Origin: Clostridiales bacterium | GTDB lineage: Bacteria > Bacillota > Clostridia > Lutisporales > Lutisporaceae | NCBI GenBank assembly: GCA_012842725.1 | Contig: DUSG01000185.1 | Span: 1-11,143, forward strand | Length of the DNA: 11,143 nt | Direction of reading: 5' to 3' | Shown: positions 1 to 6,837 of the stretch, in pieces | Numbering within the stretch: position 1 is the stretch's first letter | How the letters are laid out: every line of letters begins with the position of its first letter | The notes under the pieces: model-generated | Told to the model about the DNA's origin: nothing | What the model saw: the letters and a program-made list of their open reading frames with translations, nothing else | Database searches by the model: none | Made by a program: the position numbers and the translations under genes

Positions 1-150
1 CCATGTGGAATGTGCAACGGGAACATGTCGTATAGATTTATAAAAGCTCTTAATTTTAAGCACATTGTGAGATATATCATCACTTTTGAGCCAGTAGGTA
101 ACTTTGGGCGTAATAAGGGGAAATACGTCAAGTATAGAATGATATTACAA

Positions 151-200
151 AAGAAAACCCTCTTGGATATTTATTTGTCCAATAGGGTTTTCTTTTTATT
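151..200. terminator. Bidirectional intrinsic terminator
   Basis: An 8-bp arm AAAACCCT (154-161) pairs with AGGGTTTT (184-191). After a one-base mismatch the stem continues with TTGGA (163-167) pairing TCCAA (178-182), leaving a loop of about 10 nt. On the plus strand the stem is followed by TCTTTTTATT; on the minus strand it is followed by TTTTCTTTTG. It can therefore stop transcription from both sides: the minus-strand LtaS-type gene ending at 265, and any plus-strand gene entering from the left. The rest of 1-264 holds a 66-codon open frame with no family likeness that runs straight through this hairpin, and I do not regard it as a gene. Confidence 0.82.
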
Positions 201-264
201 CCCATTCTAAAAGCGTTATCAAAGCTTTGCAAACGTTAAGGTTTTTTCAAGCCAAGTCTCAAAG

Positions 265-2703
265 TTAGTAATAGCTTAACAAAAACCCATCTATATTTTC
301 ATATTGGTTTATATCTGCGTCTATATCTACTCCATCTAAGTATATTGATATTTCCAGATTTTTTATTTCCTTTATAAAAGAGTCACCCAGATATTCCTCA
401 TTTATAATTAATCCGGTTACAGGATTCCTCTTTAAGAAGTCTATTATTTCGTCTTTAGTATAATTACCCTTGGTTGCATTGAAGAATATGTTTTCAAAGG
501 CTTTGTTGGATAATCTGTTATACTCCTCGAAATTAGTCTGTTCCGCTATCAGCCTGTTCTTTATAGTTGGATACTGGTCCTTTATACTTAAAAATATACC
601 TTTATCCCACTCATCAGTTTTCAGAAGCAGATAGGCATCTTTGTGCTCCTCCATCCAGCGGGCTAAATCTTCTACTTTATGGCCGCTTTCTAATACTATT
701 TCTGTCTTGTTTATAAATTTCAGTTTAACAGCCATTAATCGATGGCCATTTTTGTAGCTAATGCTTAATTCTTCTATAGGATTATCATAACATCTGATTA
801 TATACTTATCATCAGGTATATTTCTTCTCTTTAACTTAGCTAAGTCGACGGAGCCTTGGTTTTCCATAAGCAGTTTGATTAAATTCTTTTTTAGTATGAA
901 ATCAGATTTATTGATTTCAGATACAATGTATTGATATTTTTCCCTAACACTTTCTAACTCGATGGGTTCTCTGGTTTTCCTGTCGTAGGCTTCGCTGTTT
1001 TCAAAAAGTCCATCGCGTGACATATAGAATAAAGTATCATCATCTATAAAGGAACCCTTAATTCGATAGATTTGTGTTGCTACAAAGTTCCATCCTTCGT
1101 AGTTTAGCAAATCCCTACCGAACATTATACCTTTTTCGTTTTTATATCCCATGATGTTCAGTATGGTAGGCAGGAAGTCCAATTGGCTGCCTATTTTAGA
1201 TATGGTTTCGTTAATTTCAGTACCTGGCACATGGATGATTAAAGGAACTCTAAACATTTCATTTATATCATAGTCTACATTTAAGAAATCTGACATCAAT
1301 TTTACTCCTTCTTCATTGTATCCTGTTATGCCAAAATGATCACCGTATATGGCAATTACTGAATTATCGTAGAACCCCTCTTTCTTTAAATCCTCCAAAA
1401 ATTCTCCTAATGTCATATCCGCATAATGGATAGATTGAAGATAGTCTCCAAATATGGTGCCTTCATGTTCTTTTCTAAGATTTAGAATTTGATATTTATT
1501 GGGCATTTTAAAAGGCGTATGGCTGGTCAATGTAATCATAAAAGCATAGAAAGGATTGTCGTTGATGCTATCCAATTCCTTTAAGTATTTCATTGATTGC
1601 TTAAAGAATTCCCTGTCGGTAATACCAAAGCCTATAGTCTCCACCAATTCAAAATCATCCTGAGATATGAATCTTTGGAATCCTTGATTTACATATGCCC
1701 TGTTCCTGTTCCAAAAATCCTTTTCATAACCATGAAATACCCAAGCTGTATATCCGTTATCCCTCAATATCCATGGCAATCCATAGAAGGTATTTTGCTC
1801 GTATTGCTCATAAGTAGGGTATTCCATAGATGGATAAAGGGAATTGTTGGTGACAAATTCCGCATCTGAAGTATTTCCTCTTCCCAATTGTTGATAATAG
1901 TTGTCGAAATATATGCTACCCTTTTCTCTTATTAATCTATTTAGGTTTGGAGTTATCTCTTGACCATCATAAATAAGGTTTATTACAAAATGCTGTAAAG
2001 CCTCTACCTGTATTACTATAAGGTTTTTTCCCTTTCCTATTCCCGTATATTTTCCCTCTTTAAGCTGAGTCCGCTCTAATAGTTCTTTCAAATCTTCTTG
2101 GTTAAATAGGCCTCCTATCTCAGTAGTATCCTTGTTATATTTGTTTTTTGCAGTTAGCACATCTTTAATATCCTTGATATGATAGAAAAATAACTCTTGA
2201 TTCATTATCGGCAGCATCAATCCTTTAGCATTTACAATGGATAGGGTTAATATTAGGGTGAGAGCGATGCCGGTAGGTATTCCAAATCTAGCATACATGC
2301 TATAGAACCTACTTTTATCAATATTCGGTTTTTTCCTGTAATATTTCATATGAATTATATGGAAGGGCAGATCCAATATAAATAATATTTTCTCGAAGCT
2401 TAGTAACATTACGATACTGTCTTTAATGGCTCCTAATTGATTGAACTGTTTTATCATCCTAATGGAGGTAAGAGAATTAAAATAGCTAAAATACATTACG
2501 TCCACAAACATAACAAAACATATAATGCTGTATATGATAAAGCCTGTAAGCTTTTTCCTCTTGATATTACTAAATTGGATTAAACTGAATATGAACAGGA
2601 CTATGAGTGTGCTGATGAAAAATATAATCCATCTATTGTGTTGAATTTTGATTATGTCCGTAAAAAGCAGTAGCTTTAATATTAAGAATATGGGAAATAT
2701 CAT
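265..2703 (-). CDS. LTA synthase family protein (LtaS-type sulfatase-fold glycerophosphotransferase) with extra C-terminal GDPD-like domain
   Basis: Membrane enzyme of 812 residues, expected to polymerise glycerol phosphate from phosphatidylglycerol outside the membrane. Five hydrophobic segments (about residues 1-19, 25-45, 53-74, 93-116, 140-158) precede an extracellular sulfatase-fold domain (about 226-560). LtaS catalytic and ligand residues are visible by motif: E234 (VIQVEALQ), nucleophile T278 (GRGNTSDAEF), W331/R333 (FWNR), H395 (SHTPF) and D455-H456 (IYGDHFG). Their spacing closely follows Staphylococcus aureus LtaS (E255, T300, W354, R356, H416, D475, H476). Ordinary LtaS proteins are about 600-650 residues. 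Here residues about 628-812 add a domain reading like a PLC/GDPD-type TIM barrel without its catalytic residues. The start is set by AGGAGG 7 nt upstream. It is a monocistronic minus-strand gene with a terminator after its stop. Family is near certain; LTA versus another glycerophosphate polymer or a primase-type role is not decidable. Confidence 0.93.
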   Translation of the reverse strand: MIFPIFLILKLLLFTDIIKIQHNRWIIFFISTLIVLFIFSLIQFSNIKRKKLTGFIIYSIICFVMFVDVMYFSYFNSLTSIRMIKQFNQLGAIKDSIVMLLSFEKILFILDLPFHIIHMKYYRKKPNIDKSRFYSMYARFGIPTGIALTLILTLSIVNAKGLMLPIMNQELFFYHIKDIKDVLTAKNKYNKDTTEIGGLFNQEDLKELLERTQLKEGKYTGIGKGKNLIVIQVEALQHFVINLIYDGQEITPNLNRLIREKGSIYFDNYYQQLGRGNTSDAEFVTNNSLYPSMEYPTYEQYEQNTFYGLPWILRDNGYTAWVFHGYEKDFWNRNRAYVNQGFQRFISQDDFELVETIGFGITDREFFKQSMKYLKELDSINDNPFYAFMITLTSHTPFKMPNKYQILNLRKEHEGTIFGDYLQSIHYADMTLGEFLEDLKKEGFYDNSVIAIYGDHFGITGYNEEGVKLMSDFLNVDYDINEMFRVPLIIHVPGTEINETISKIGSQLDFLPTILNIMGYKNEKGIMFGRDLLNYEGWNFVATQIYRIKGSFIDDDTLFYMSRDGLFENSEAYDRKTREPIELESVREKYQYIVSEINKSDFILKKNLIKLLMENQGSVDLAKLKRRNIPDDKYIIRCYDNPIEELSISYKNGHRLMAVKLKFINKTEIVLESGHKVEDLARWMEEHKDAYLLLKTDEWDKGIFLSIKDQYPTIKNRLIAEQTNFEEYNRLSNKAFENIFFNATKGNYTKDEIIDFLKRNPVTGLIINEEYLGDSFIKEIKNLEISIYLDGVDIDADINQYENIDGFLLSYY

Positions 2704-2710
2704 TTATGCT

Positions 2711-2716
2711 CCTCCT
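2711..2716 (-). promoter_or_regulatory. Ribosome binding site fixing the LtaS-type start
   Basis: On the minus strand AGGAGG lies 7 nt before the ATG at 2703. It supports this start, and with it a short N-terminus that begins directly in the first membrane helix. Confidence 0.8.
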
Positions 2717-2745
2717 AAAAGTCTTAGTTTTTCATATAATAATAA

Positions 2746-2772
2746 TTTATACCAATATTGTATCTATTGCAA
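2746..2772 (-). promoter_or_regulatory. Possible sigma-A promoter for the LtaS-type gene
   Basis: Read on the minus strand, TTGCAA (2772-2767) is followed after 15 bp by TATAAA (2751-2746), about 43 bp before the start codon. The spacer is shorter than the usual 17 bp. A second TATAAT (2800-2795) lies further upstream without a good -35, so the assignment is tentative. Confidence 0.3.
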
Positions 2773-2838
2773 CTTTGTATTAATGGACATTGACATTATA
2801 TTTCATCTGATAATACATTTCTCTAGTATTGACACTGC

Positions 2839-3617
2839 TTACTCTTCAATCTGCCTAAGGGATACAGTGGCATCCTGTGCGGCACTTGCCAGTATTTTGC
2901 GGAACAATTCATCCATCATAAATTGGCTGCAACTACAAGTCGCCAGATATCCACCTCGAGGCAATAGTATCATTGCCTTCAGGCTGATTTCTTTATATCC
3001 TCGAGTAGCTGCTTGCACCGTCTGGCGGAATTTTGTAAAGGCCGGTAGGTCAAGGATGATAAAGTCATAGACCTGACGTTTTTGGTTTACCAGCTTTGTC
3101 ACCAGTACGAATACGTCCTCGCACAGAAAATCCATTTTTTACTCAAGCCCATTACGTACACCATTTGCTTTTGCCATGTCAACAGCCGATTGAGAGACAT
3201 CCACGCATGTTACATGCTCCGCTCCGCCCAATGCGGCATTAAGGTCGGAGAAACCTGTATGAGTAAAGCAGTCAGGTACATGTTTTCCCTTGGCAATCCT
3301 AGTTACAGCGGCATGGTTATACTTCTGATCCAGGAAAAAGCCTGTTTCCTGCCCTTTTTCCACATCTACCAGATATCTTATACTGTTTCGCATATCTCCG
3401 TTACAGCTGATTTCGGTGTAGGTATGCCGTCTAATTGATACCAACCTTTATATTCCTGTAACCCTTTTTTTACACGTAGGGATATGCCATTGCGTTCATA
3501 AATGCCTGTTATAGTTTCGCCAATGTCAGTGAGTACATCCCTAAGGGCCTGGTAGACATTATCTTTAATTAATTCCATTCCTAGACAGATAATCTGTACG
3601 GATAGAATAAGGTACAT
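2839..3617 (-). pseudogene. Broken RlmI-type class I rRNA methyltransferase
   Basis: Remnant of a 23S rRNA m5C methyltransferase of the RlmI/YwbD family, in three pieces. The first (3617 to about 3420) carries LGMELIKDNVYQAL, IYERN and the VKKGL segment. A frameshift near 3420 leads to the second (to 3142), with IRYLVDVEKGQETGFFLDQK, a SAM motif I in which DCFTHTGFSDLNAALGGA is recognisable, and VTCVDVSQSAVDMA. An in-frame TAA (3139-3141) separates it from the third (to 2839), with MDFLCEDVF, the motif IV-like FIILDLPAFTK (normally DPPAFTK) and ATCSCSQFM. About 259 codons remain of a usual length near 390: the N-terminal PUA part and the last 30 or so residues are missing. The catalytic DPP motif has become DLP. 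One frameshift, one nonsense codon and truncation at both ends make it a clear pseudogene. Confidence 0.85.
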
Positions 3618-3719
3618 TTAAGAGAGACTTTGATGTAGAGATATACAAAAGTTATTTCAGCTTTCTAATGAAGTAAGTACATTCTGGAAAAAGATAAAGG
3701 AACGCTTTCAATTCGTTAA

Positions 3720-4106
3720 ATGCATAAAGCCTATGTTTCGGATTCCCATGCTTTGCCTAATAGTATAGCAAATGATAATAGCTGTAAAATAGTCTATCTG
3801 TTTGATTCCCATGCCGATCTTTGATATGGCGGTTTATCCTCTCTTAACTTTGAAGTCAATAGTTCTAACTGGCTTGGTAGACTTCTCAAGGATAAACTAA
3901 TAGAGAAAGCCTATATCATTTATAGTCTTTATACAACTGAAAAACCGGAGTATTATAAACCTATAAACAGAATTTATGACATCAGATATTGCAGTTTTTA
4001 TGATTTAAATACGAATATCAAGGTGTCTGCAACTCATATATGCAAGTCAGGTGCTTGGACTCCCCCATGGTTTGGCAGAAAGTTTATCCAGTTAAACAAT
4101 TATTAA
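3720..4106 (+). pseudogene. UPF0489-like gene with in-frame TGA
   Basis: From the ATG at 3720 a single frame reads for 128 codons to TAA at 4104-4106, interrupted only by TGA at 3822-3824. The reading begins with a VSDSHALPNS segment, then IVYLFDSHADL, the stop, YGGLSSLNFEVNSSNWLGR, and near the end ICKSGAWTPPWFGRKF. The order 'SDSHALP', 'D-x-H-x-DL', 'NWLG', then a 'S-x-x-W/Y-TPP' tail is what I associate with the UPF0489 (C5orf22-like) family, a presumed metal-binding, arginase-like group of unknown function. The stop falls where a glycine (GGA) would be expected after D-x-H-x-DL, so one base change explains it. No well-placed RBS precedes the ATG (AAAGGAA is about 17 nt away) and a TAA lies directly before it. 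I judge it a dead gene; the family call rests on motif memory. Confidence 0.6.
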
Positions 4107-4127
4107 AAGAAGAAAATTTAAAAGAGG

Positions 4128-4171
4128 GTTTCGTAAAGTTAATATAAAAAATTAACACAAAGTTTCGTAAA
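4128..4171. repeat. Duplicated IS-end-like repeat flanking a small palindrome
   Basis: GTTTCGTAAA occurs at 4128-4137 and again at 4162-4171, in the same orientation. Between them GTTAAT (4138-4143) and ATTAAC (4151-4156) form a 6-bp inverted repeat. The first copy may be the outer end of the decayed IS and the second a sub-terminal transposase-binding repeat. Confidence 0.5.
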
Positions 4172-4177
4172 ATATCT

Positions 4178-4302
4178 TTAAATTCCGCAAATAAAATTAA
4201 ACTGCTGTACTTTGTATTGTCAAGTGTAAAAATGAACAGGCTAACACTTGCCCTATGCCAATTCACAATGCAGCAGTAAAGAAATAGCTAAGCGGAATTT
4301 AA
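4178..4302. repeat. Large nested imperfect palindrome
   Basis: Four nested arm pairs share one centre. TTAAATTCCGC (4178-4188) pairs GCGGAATTTAA (4292-4302). ACTGCTG (4201-4207) pairs CAGCAGT (4271-4277). ATTGT (4216-4220) pairs ACAAT (4265-4269). CAAGTGT (4221-4227) pairs ACACTTG (4244-4250) across a 16-nt loop. The element fills the gap between the IS end-like repeat and the transposase stop. It could be a cruciform or hairpin end, a MITE-like insertion or the gene for a folded RNA; nothing in it codes convincingly. Confidence 0.55.
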
Positions 4303-4325
4303 GCTATAGCAAAATACTTTCATTT

Positions 4326-4960
4326 TTATTTAACAGGCAGTTTCAACCCTGCGACCTGAGCCGGAGTAAGACCATAAGCGATGAATGTGGCCTCACAAAG
4401 TTGTAAAAACACAGACATACCGATTAGATTGTTGGCTGATGAAAAGAAATTAAATCCCTGTTTTGTCTTGTACCAAGCCTTAAACTGATGATTTTCACTA
4501 CAATCTCATCAATATGCCACTCATCGGAATCGAAGTTAAGGGACTGTATGAGCTGTAGACTGAAGTCATGGACATGGGAGCAAATTTTTTGCATCAATCA
4601 CTAATGGTGGCATGAGAAACCTTGATGTTGAAAGCCAGTTTAAAAATTAAAGCAATATTTCTAAAAGAATTTTTACCAAGGTAAAACATAGAAAAAGCAG
4701 TGATGATAAGATGAATGGGATAACGCATACGCTTATAATCAGTTTTACCGAATAAATTAGACATAGAAGCCGGAAAAATGGAAGTATGCTTAGGAACAAA
4801 GAAAGAATAATAGCAGGATTTATCACTGCAACGATAGTTGGTATAGTGTTCATAATCATGATGAATGAAAGAAGGCTTGTCACATTTTTATCTTTGCCGA
4901 AACGATAAAATGAGTGAGAATTACTTTAATGACACAATTTTCTGCATAAGGACATGCTCC
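4326..4960 (-). pseudogene. Internally deleted DDE transposase
   Basis: Minus-strand reading in shifting frames. First comes an N-terminal zinc-ribbon-like part: ACPYAENC near 4957, SHSFYRFGKDKN, and YTNYRCSDKSCYYSFF. Next is the helix-turn-helix segment RMRYPIHLIITAFSMFYLG with FNIKVSHATISD, where TGA replaces the expected Trp codon. Then comes the start of the catalytic domain, DEWHIDEIVVKI, containing the first Asp region. The text then jumps to the C-terminal part NHQFKAWYKTKQGFNFF and GLTPAQVAGLKLPVK, ending with TAA at 4326-4328. Roughly 90 residues carrying the rest of the DDE triad are missing at about 4485-4490. There are also frameshifts near 4575 and in the zinc ribbon. The family call (IS6/IS240-like, YRDV-type fold with SHATI-W) comes from motif style; transposase remnant is certain, exact family is not. 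Confidence 0.78.
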
Positions 4961-5073
4961 TTTCTGGAAGGGAATATCTTTATATGCGTGCTTCACTGCG
5001 TGAGAGCATTCTTGTAAATGGTAAACTGAATTGTATCGCCAGACTTGATGATGGAGTAACGATTTGGGATTGA
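4954..5073 (+). other. Unrecognised 39-codon open frame, possible gene fragment
   Basis: An ATG at 4954 opens a 39-codon frame ending in TGA at 5071-5073, with a natural-looking composition (…ASLRESILVNG…LDDGVTIWD). The frame is open upstream only to TGA at 4930-4932. There is no convincing RBS, and no family is recognised. It overlaps the upstream edge of the decayed transposase on the other strand. It may be the tail of a gene disrupted by the IS, or chance. I see no other coding signal from 5074 to 5300. Confidence 0.2.
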
Positions 5074-5227
5074 ACTACATTGTCATTTTAATTATACTGG
5101 CAGTCTTGCATCAAGATTCAAAACCTAGGACAAAAAATCTTAAGCCGATAAACTGCAATATAACCCCTTAATAATCAAAGAAGAAAATATTTTTGCGTGA
5201 TAATAGTTTTTGCTATAGATATATAAA

Positions 5228-5255
5228 TTGATTAGTGGTATTGTATGATTATACG
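5228..5255 (+). promoter_or_regulatory. Possible promoter for the GNAT gene
   Basis: TTGATT (5228-5233), a 16-bp spacer and TATACG (5250-5255) lie about 65 bp before the acetyltransferase start, in a very A+T-rich stretch. Alternative -10-like hexamers (TATAGA at 5214, TATGAT at 5244) lack a correctly spaced -35. Confidence 0.35.
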
Positions 5256-5319
5256 GACCAGTGAAAGCCCTGTATTTTCATTAATAAAGATTTCATTGCT
5301 TATCAAAGGATGATGCTTG

Positions 5320-5778
5320 ATGATGTTTCAGCCTATTACAGAAGATTTATTAGATATAGTAGTGGAAATTCTAAATTCAAATACTCATTATAATATTCTT
5401 GAAAACGGTGTTCCTTCAAGAACAATAGAAGAGGCAAAAAATGAGTTTCTTAATCAGGATACTGAAAGCTATCTTATTTTTTTAGGGAATAAGTATATAG
5501 GAATTATTGACTTTCTTAAAAATAATCCTAATGATAATTGTCCCTGGATAGGTTTACTCATGATTCATGGAGAATATCACTCAAAAGGGTATGGTAAAAT
5601 GGCATATAATTTGTTTGAGGAAAAGCTAAAACTGCAGAACTGTAACAAAGTTAGAATTGGAATACTGCAAGAAAACAAGACTGCCAAAAAATTTTGGACT
5701 TCATTAGGATTTAAGTTTTACGCGTCTAAGCAGTGGAAGGACAAGACAATTGAATGTTTTGAAAAACAGTTGATATGA
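5320..5778 (+). CDS. GNAT family N-acetyltransferase
   Basis: Small cytosolic acetyl-CoA-dependent N-acetyltransferase of 152 residues, the usual length for a single GNAT domain. Motif A is clear: strand residues WIGLLMI (about 76-82), then the pyrophosphate-binding loop HSKGYGKMA (about 87-95) leading into the following helix. Motif B is NKTAKKFWTSLGFKFY (about 119-134), where the FW…LGF pattern is typical. The acceptor cannot be predicted. AAAGGA (5305-5310) sits 9 nt before the ATG at 5320. An in-frame TTG at 5317 (6 nt) and a second ATG at 5323 (12 nt) are alternatives. It is A+T-rich like its surroundings and stands alone between relics on the left and the two-component operon on the right. 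No defect is visible, so it is probably functional. Confidence 0.88.
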   Translation: MMFQPITEDLLDIVVEILNSNTHYNILENGVPSRTIEEAKNEFLNQDTESYLIFLGNKYIGIIDFLKNNPNDNCPWIGLLMIHGEYHSKGYGKMAYNLFEEKLKLQNCNKVRIGILQENKTAKKFWTSLGFKFYASKQWKDKTIECFEKQLI

Positions 5779-5991
5779 TTTGAAGAGATAGAGATAGGTC
5801 GAGCAAATGTCGAACAGTTTACAAACCGGAATATAAATTTAAGGAGCTTTTCAAAAAGCGGAACTCTTTGTTTAAAACAGGCTCTTCCTGAAGTAAAACC
5901 CACAGACATTAACCACATCAACTCGTGCCATGTTGAGACGGTTGCTCTTCTGTCCCACTATGCAGAACTTTCTAACAAAAAAATTCTCTGA
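5779..5991 (+). other. Open relic frame after the GNAT gene with an RNA-methyltransferase-like tail motif
   Basis: The frame of the acetyltransferase stays open for 70 codons beyond its TGA, ending at TGA 5989-5991. Near its end it reads SCHVETVALLSH (5926-5961), close to the conserved HVETVVLLSR tail of RlmD/TrmA-type uracil-5 methyltransferases. The rest is not recognisable, and a second frame over 5810-5890 looks equally protein-like (KYKFKELFKKRNSLF), suggesting a frameshifted fragment. There is no start or RBS. It is probably the tail of a decayed gene; weak evidence. Confidence 0.25.
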
Positions 5992-6023
5992 AAAATGGTT
6001 GAAAGTATGTAAAAATCCGGATA

Positions 6024-6065
6024 GGAGACTTTGAAATTCATAAACCAAAGGGGTCTTGCTTTTTT
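6024..6065 (+). terminator. Weak intrinsic terminator-like hairpin
   Basis: AGA plus CTTTG (6026-6033) can pair with CAAAG and TCT (6046-6050, 6054-6056), with a bulged GGG. TTGC and a run of six T follow. It would insulate the regulator operon from upstream transcription; the bulge makes it uncertain. Confidence 0.3.
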
Positions 6066-6084
6066 GACGAATATTAAAATGATA

Positions 6085-6112
6085 TATGACACAATAAATT
6101 ACCGAGTATTAT
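6085..6112 (+). promoter_or_regulatory. Possible promoter of the two-component operon
   Basis: TATGAC (6085-6090), a 16-bp spacer and TATTAT (6107-6112) precede the regulator start by 23 bp. This would give a very short leader with the RBS (GGGAGG, 6117-6122) near the transcript start. A better -35 match, TTGACG (6064-6069), has no well-spaced -10. The poor -35 would fit an activator-dependent, autoregulated promoter, but that is inference. Confidence 0.3.
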
Positions 6113-6135
6113 AGGCGGGAGGTGCTAAAAGCCAT

Positions 6136-6837
6136 ATGGTTATACTAATCGCGGACGACGAGAGTGACATCCGAAACTTAATAAAAATCAGTCTCGAGGA
6201 AAACGGATATACTGTCTTAACGGCGCAAAACGGCAAGGAAGCATGGGACATCCTTACGACACATGACGTCCATCTGGCAATCCTTGACGTAATGATGCCG
6301 GTGATGGACGGATTCAACCTTCTACGTAGAATACGGGAACACAGCACCATCCCAGTCATCTTTCTGACTGCTAGAGCAGATGATATGGACAAAGTGCTGG
6401 GACTCGGACTGGGTGCGGACGACTATCTCGCAAAACCCTTCTCCATTGCCGAGTTGGTGGCTCGCGTAGGTGCGCAACTGAGACGGAGCAATGAGTATCT
6501 TTTACCGAAAGAAAAATCCAACGTAAGCATTACATACGGAAATTTGACTATAGACAAAGAAAAATGCTGCTTTTTTAAGGACGGAGAGCCGATTGAGCTT
6601 GGCGCAAAGGAGTACAAGCTTCTACTGTATTTTATGGAACACCCGGAGAAGGTTTTTACAAAAAGGCAGCTTTATCATGCAGTATGGGATGAGGATTACT
6701 ATTTTGACGATAACACCGTAATGGTGCATATCAGCCGAATCAGGAACAGGATTGAGGACGACCCGCAAAAACCAAAGTATCTGAAAACCATACGTGGCAT
6801 CGGGTACAAGCTCCATTATACCGGTGAAATGCCATGA
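6136..6837 (+). CDS. OmpR/PhoB-family response regulator (VanR-like)
   Basis: DNA-binding transcription regulator of 233 residues. The receiver domain (1-115) has the acidic pair D7-D8, phospho-acceptor D51 in AILDVMMPVMDG, switch T78 in IFLTAR, and K100 in LAKPF. The C-terminal winged helix (about 131-230) has ELGAKEYKLLLYF, the recognition region NTVMVHISRIRNRIED and the closing TIRGIGYKL. All phosphotransfer residues are present, so it should be functional. Sequence style is closest to VanR-like regulators of Firmicutes. GGGAGG lies 13 nt before the ATG at 6136, slightly long. The stop overlaps the start of the kinase gene (ATGA), indicating a co-translated pair. Targets are probably its own operon and the genes at 8332-11082; this is inferred from position. 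Confidence 0.95.
   Translation: MVILIADDESDIRNLIKISLEENGYTVLTAQNGKEAWDILTTHDVHLAILDVMMPVMDGFNLLRRIREHSTIPVIFLTARADDMDKVLGLGLGADDYLAKPFSIAELVARVGAQLRRSNEYLLPKEKSNVSITYGNLTIDKEKCCFFKDGEPIELGAKEYKLLLYFMEHPEKVFTKRQLYHAVWDEDYYFDDNTVMVHISRIRNRIEDDPQKPKYLKTIRGIGYKLHYTGEMP

Larger units (their letters stand above)
4126..4960 (-). mobile_element. Decayed insertion sequence (DDE transposase, IS6/IS240-like)
   Basis: Relic IS carrying the transposase remnant at 4326-4960. Its right boundary is probably near 4126, where GGGTTTCGTAAAGTTAA resembles the G-G-T-T-C-TGTTGCAAAGTTAA-type ends of IS6-family elements (from memory). A second copy of GTTTCGTAAA lies 34 bp further in. No matching inverted end is visible on the transposase-upstream side (4960-5316), so that end is lost or has diverged. 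The element cannot be active. Confidence 0.6.

Noticed and set aside
10..210. 66-codon plus-strand open frame at the left edge
   Set aside because: It has no family likeness and no RBS, and its last third is the terminator hairpin and its T-tract.
2648..3070. 140-codon plus-strand open frame
   Set aside because: Shadow of the start of the LtaS-type gene and the end of the RlmI-type pseudogene, both clearly coded on the other strand.
3820..3830. Selenocysteine reading of the TGA at 3822
   Set aside because: No convincing hairpin directly after the TGA, and the surrounding genes are plainly decaying, so simple nonsense is more likely.
4084..4266. 60-codon minus-strand open frame with hydrophobic residues
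   Set aside because: It lies within the nested palindrome and the A+T-rich IS end; no RBS, and hydrophobicity follows from T-rich codons.
4647..4883. 78-codon hydrophobic minus-strand open frame resembling a membrane protein
   Set aside because: It is the wrong frame of the transposase remnant; the neighbouring frame gives recognisable transposase motifs.
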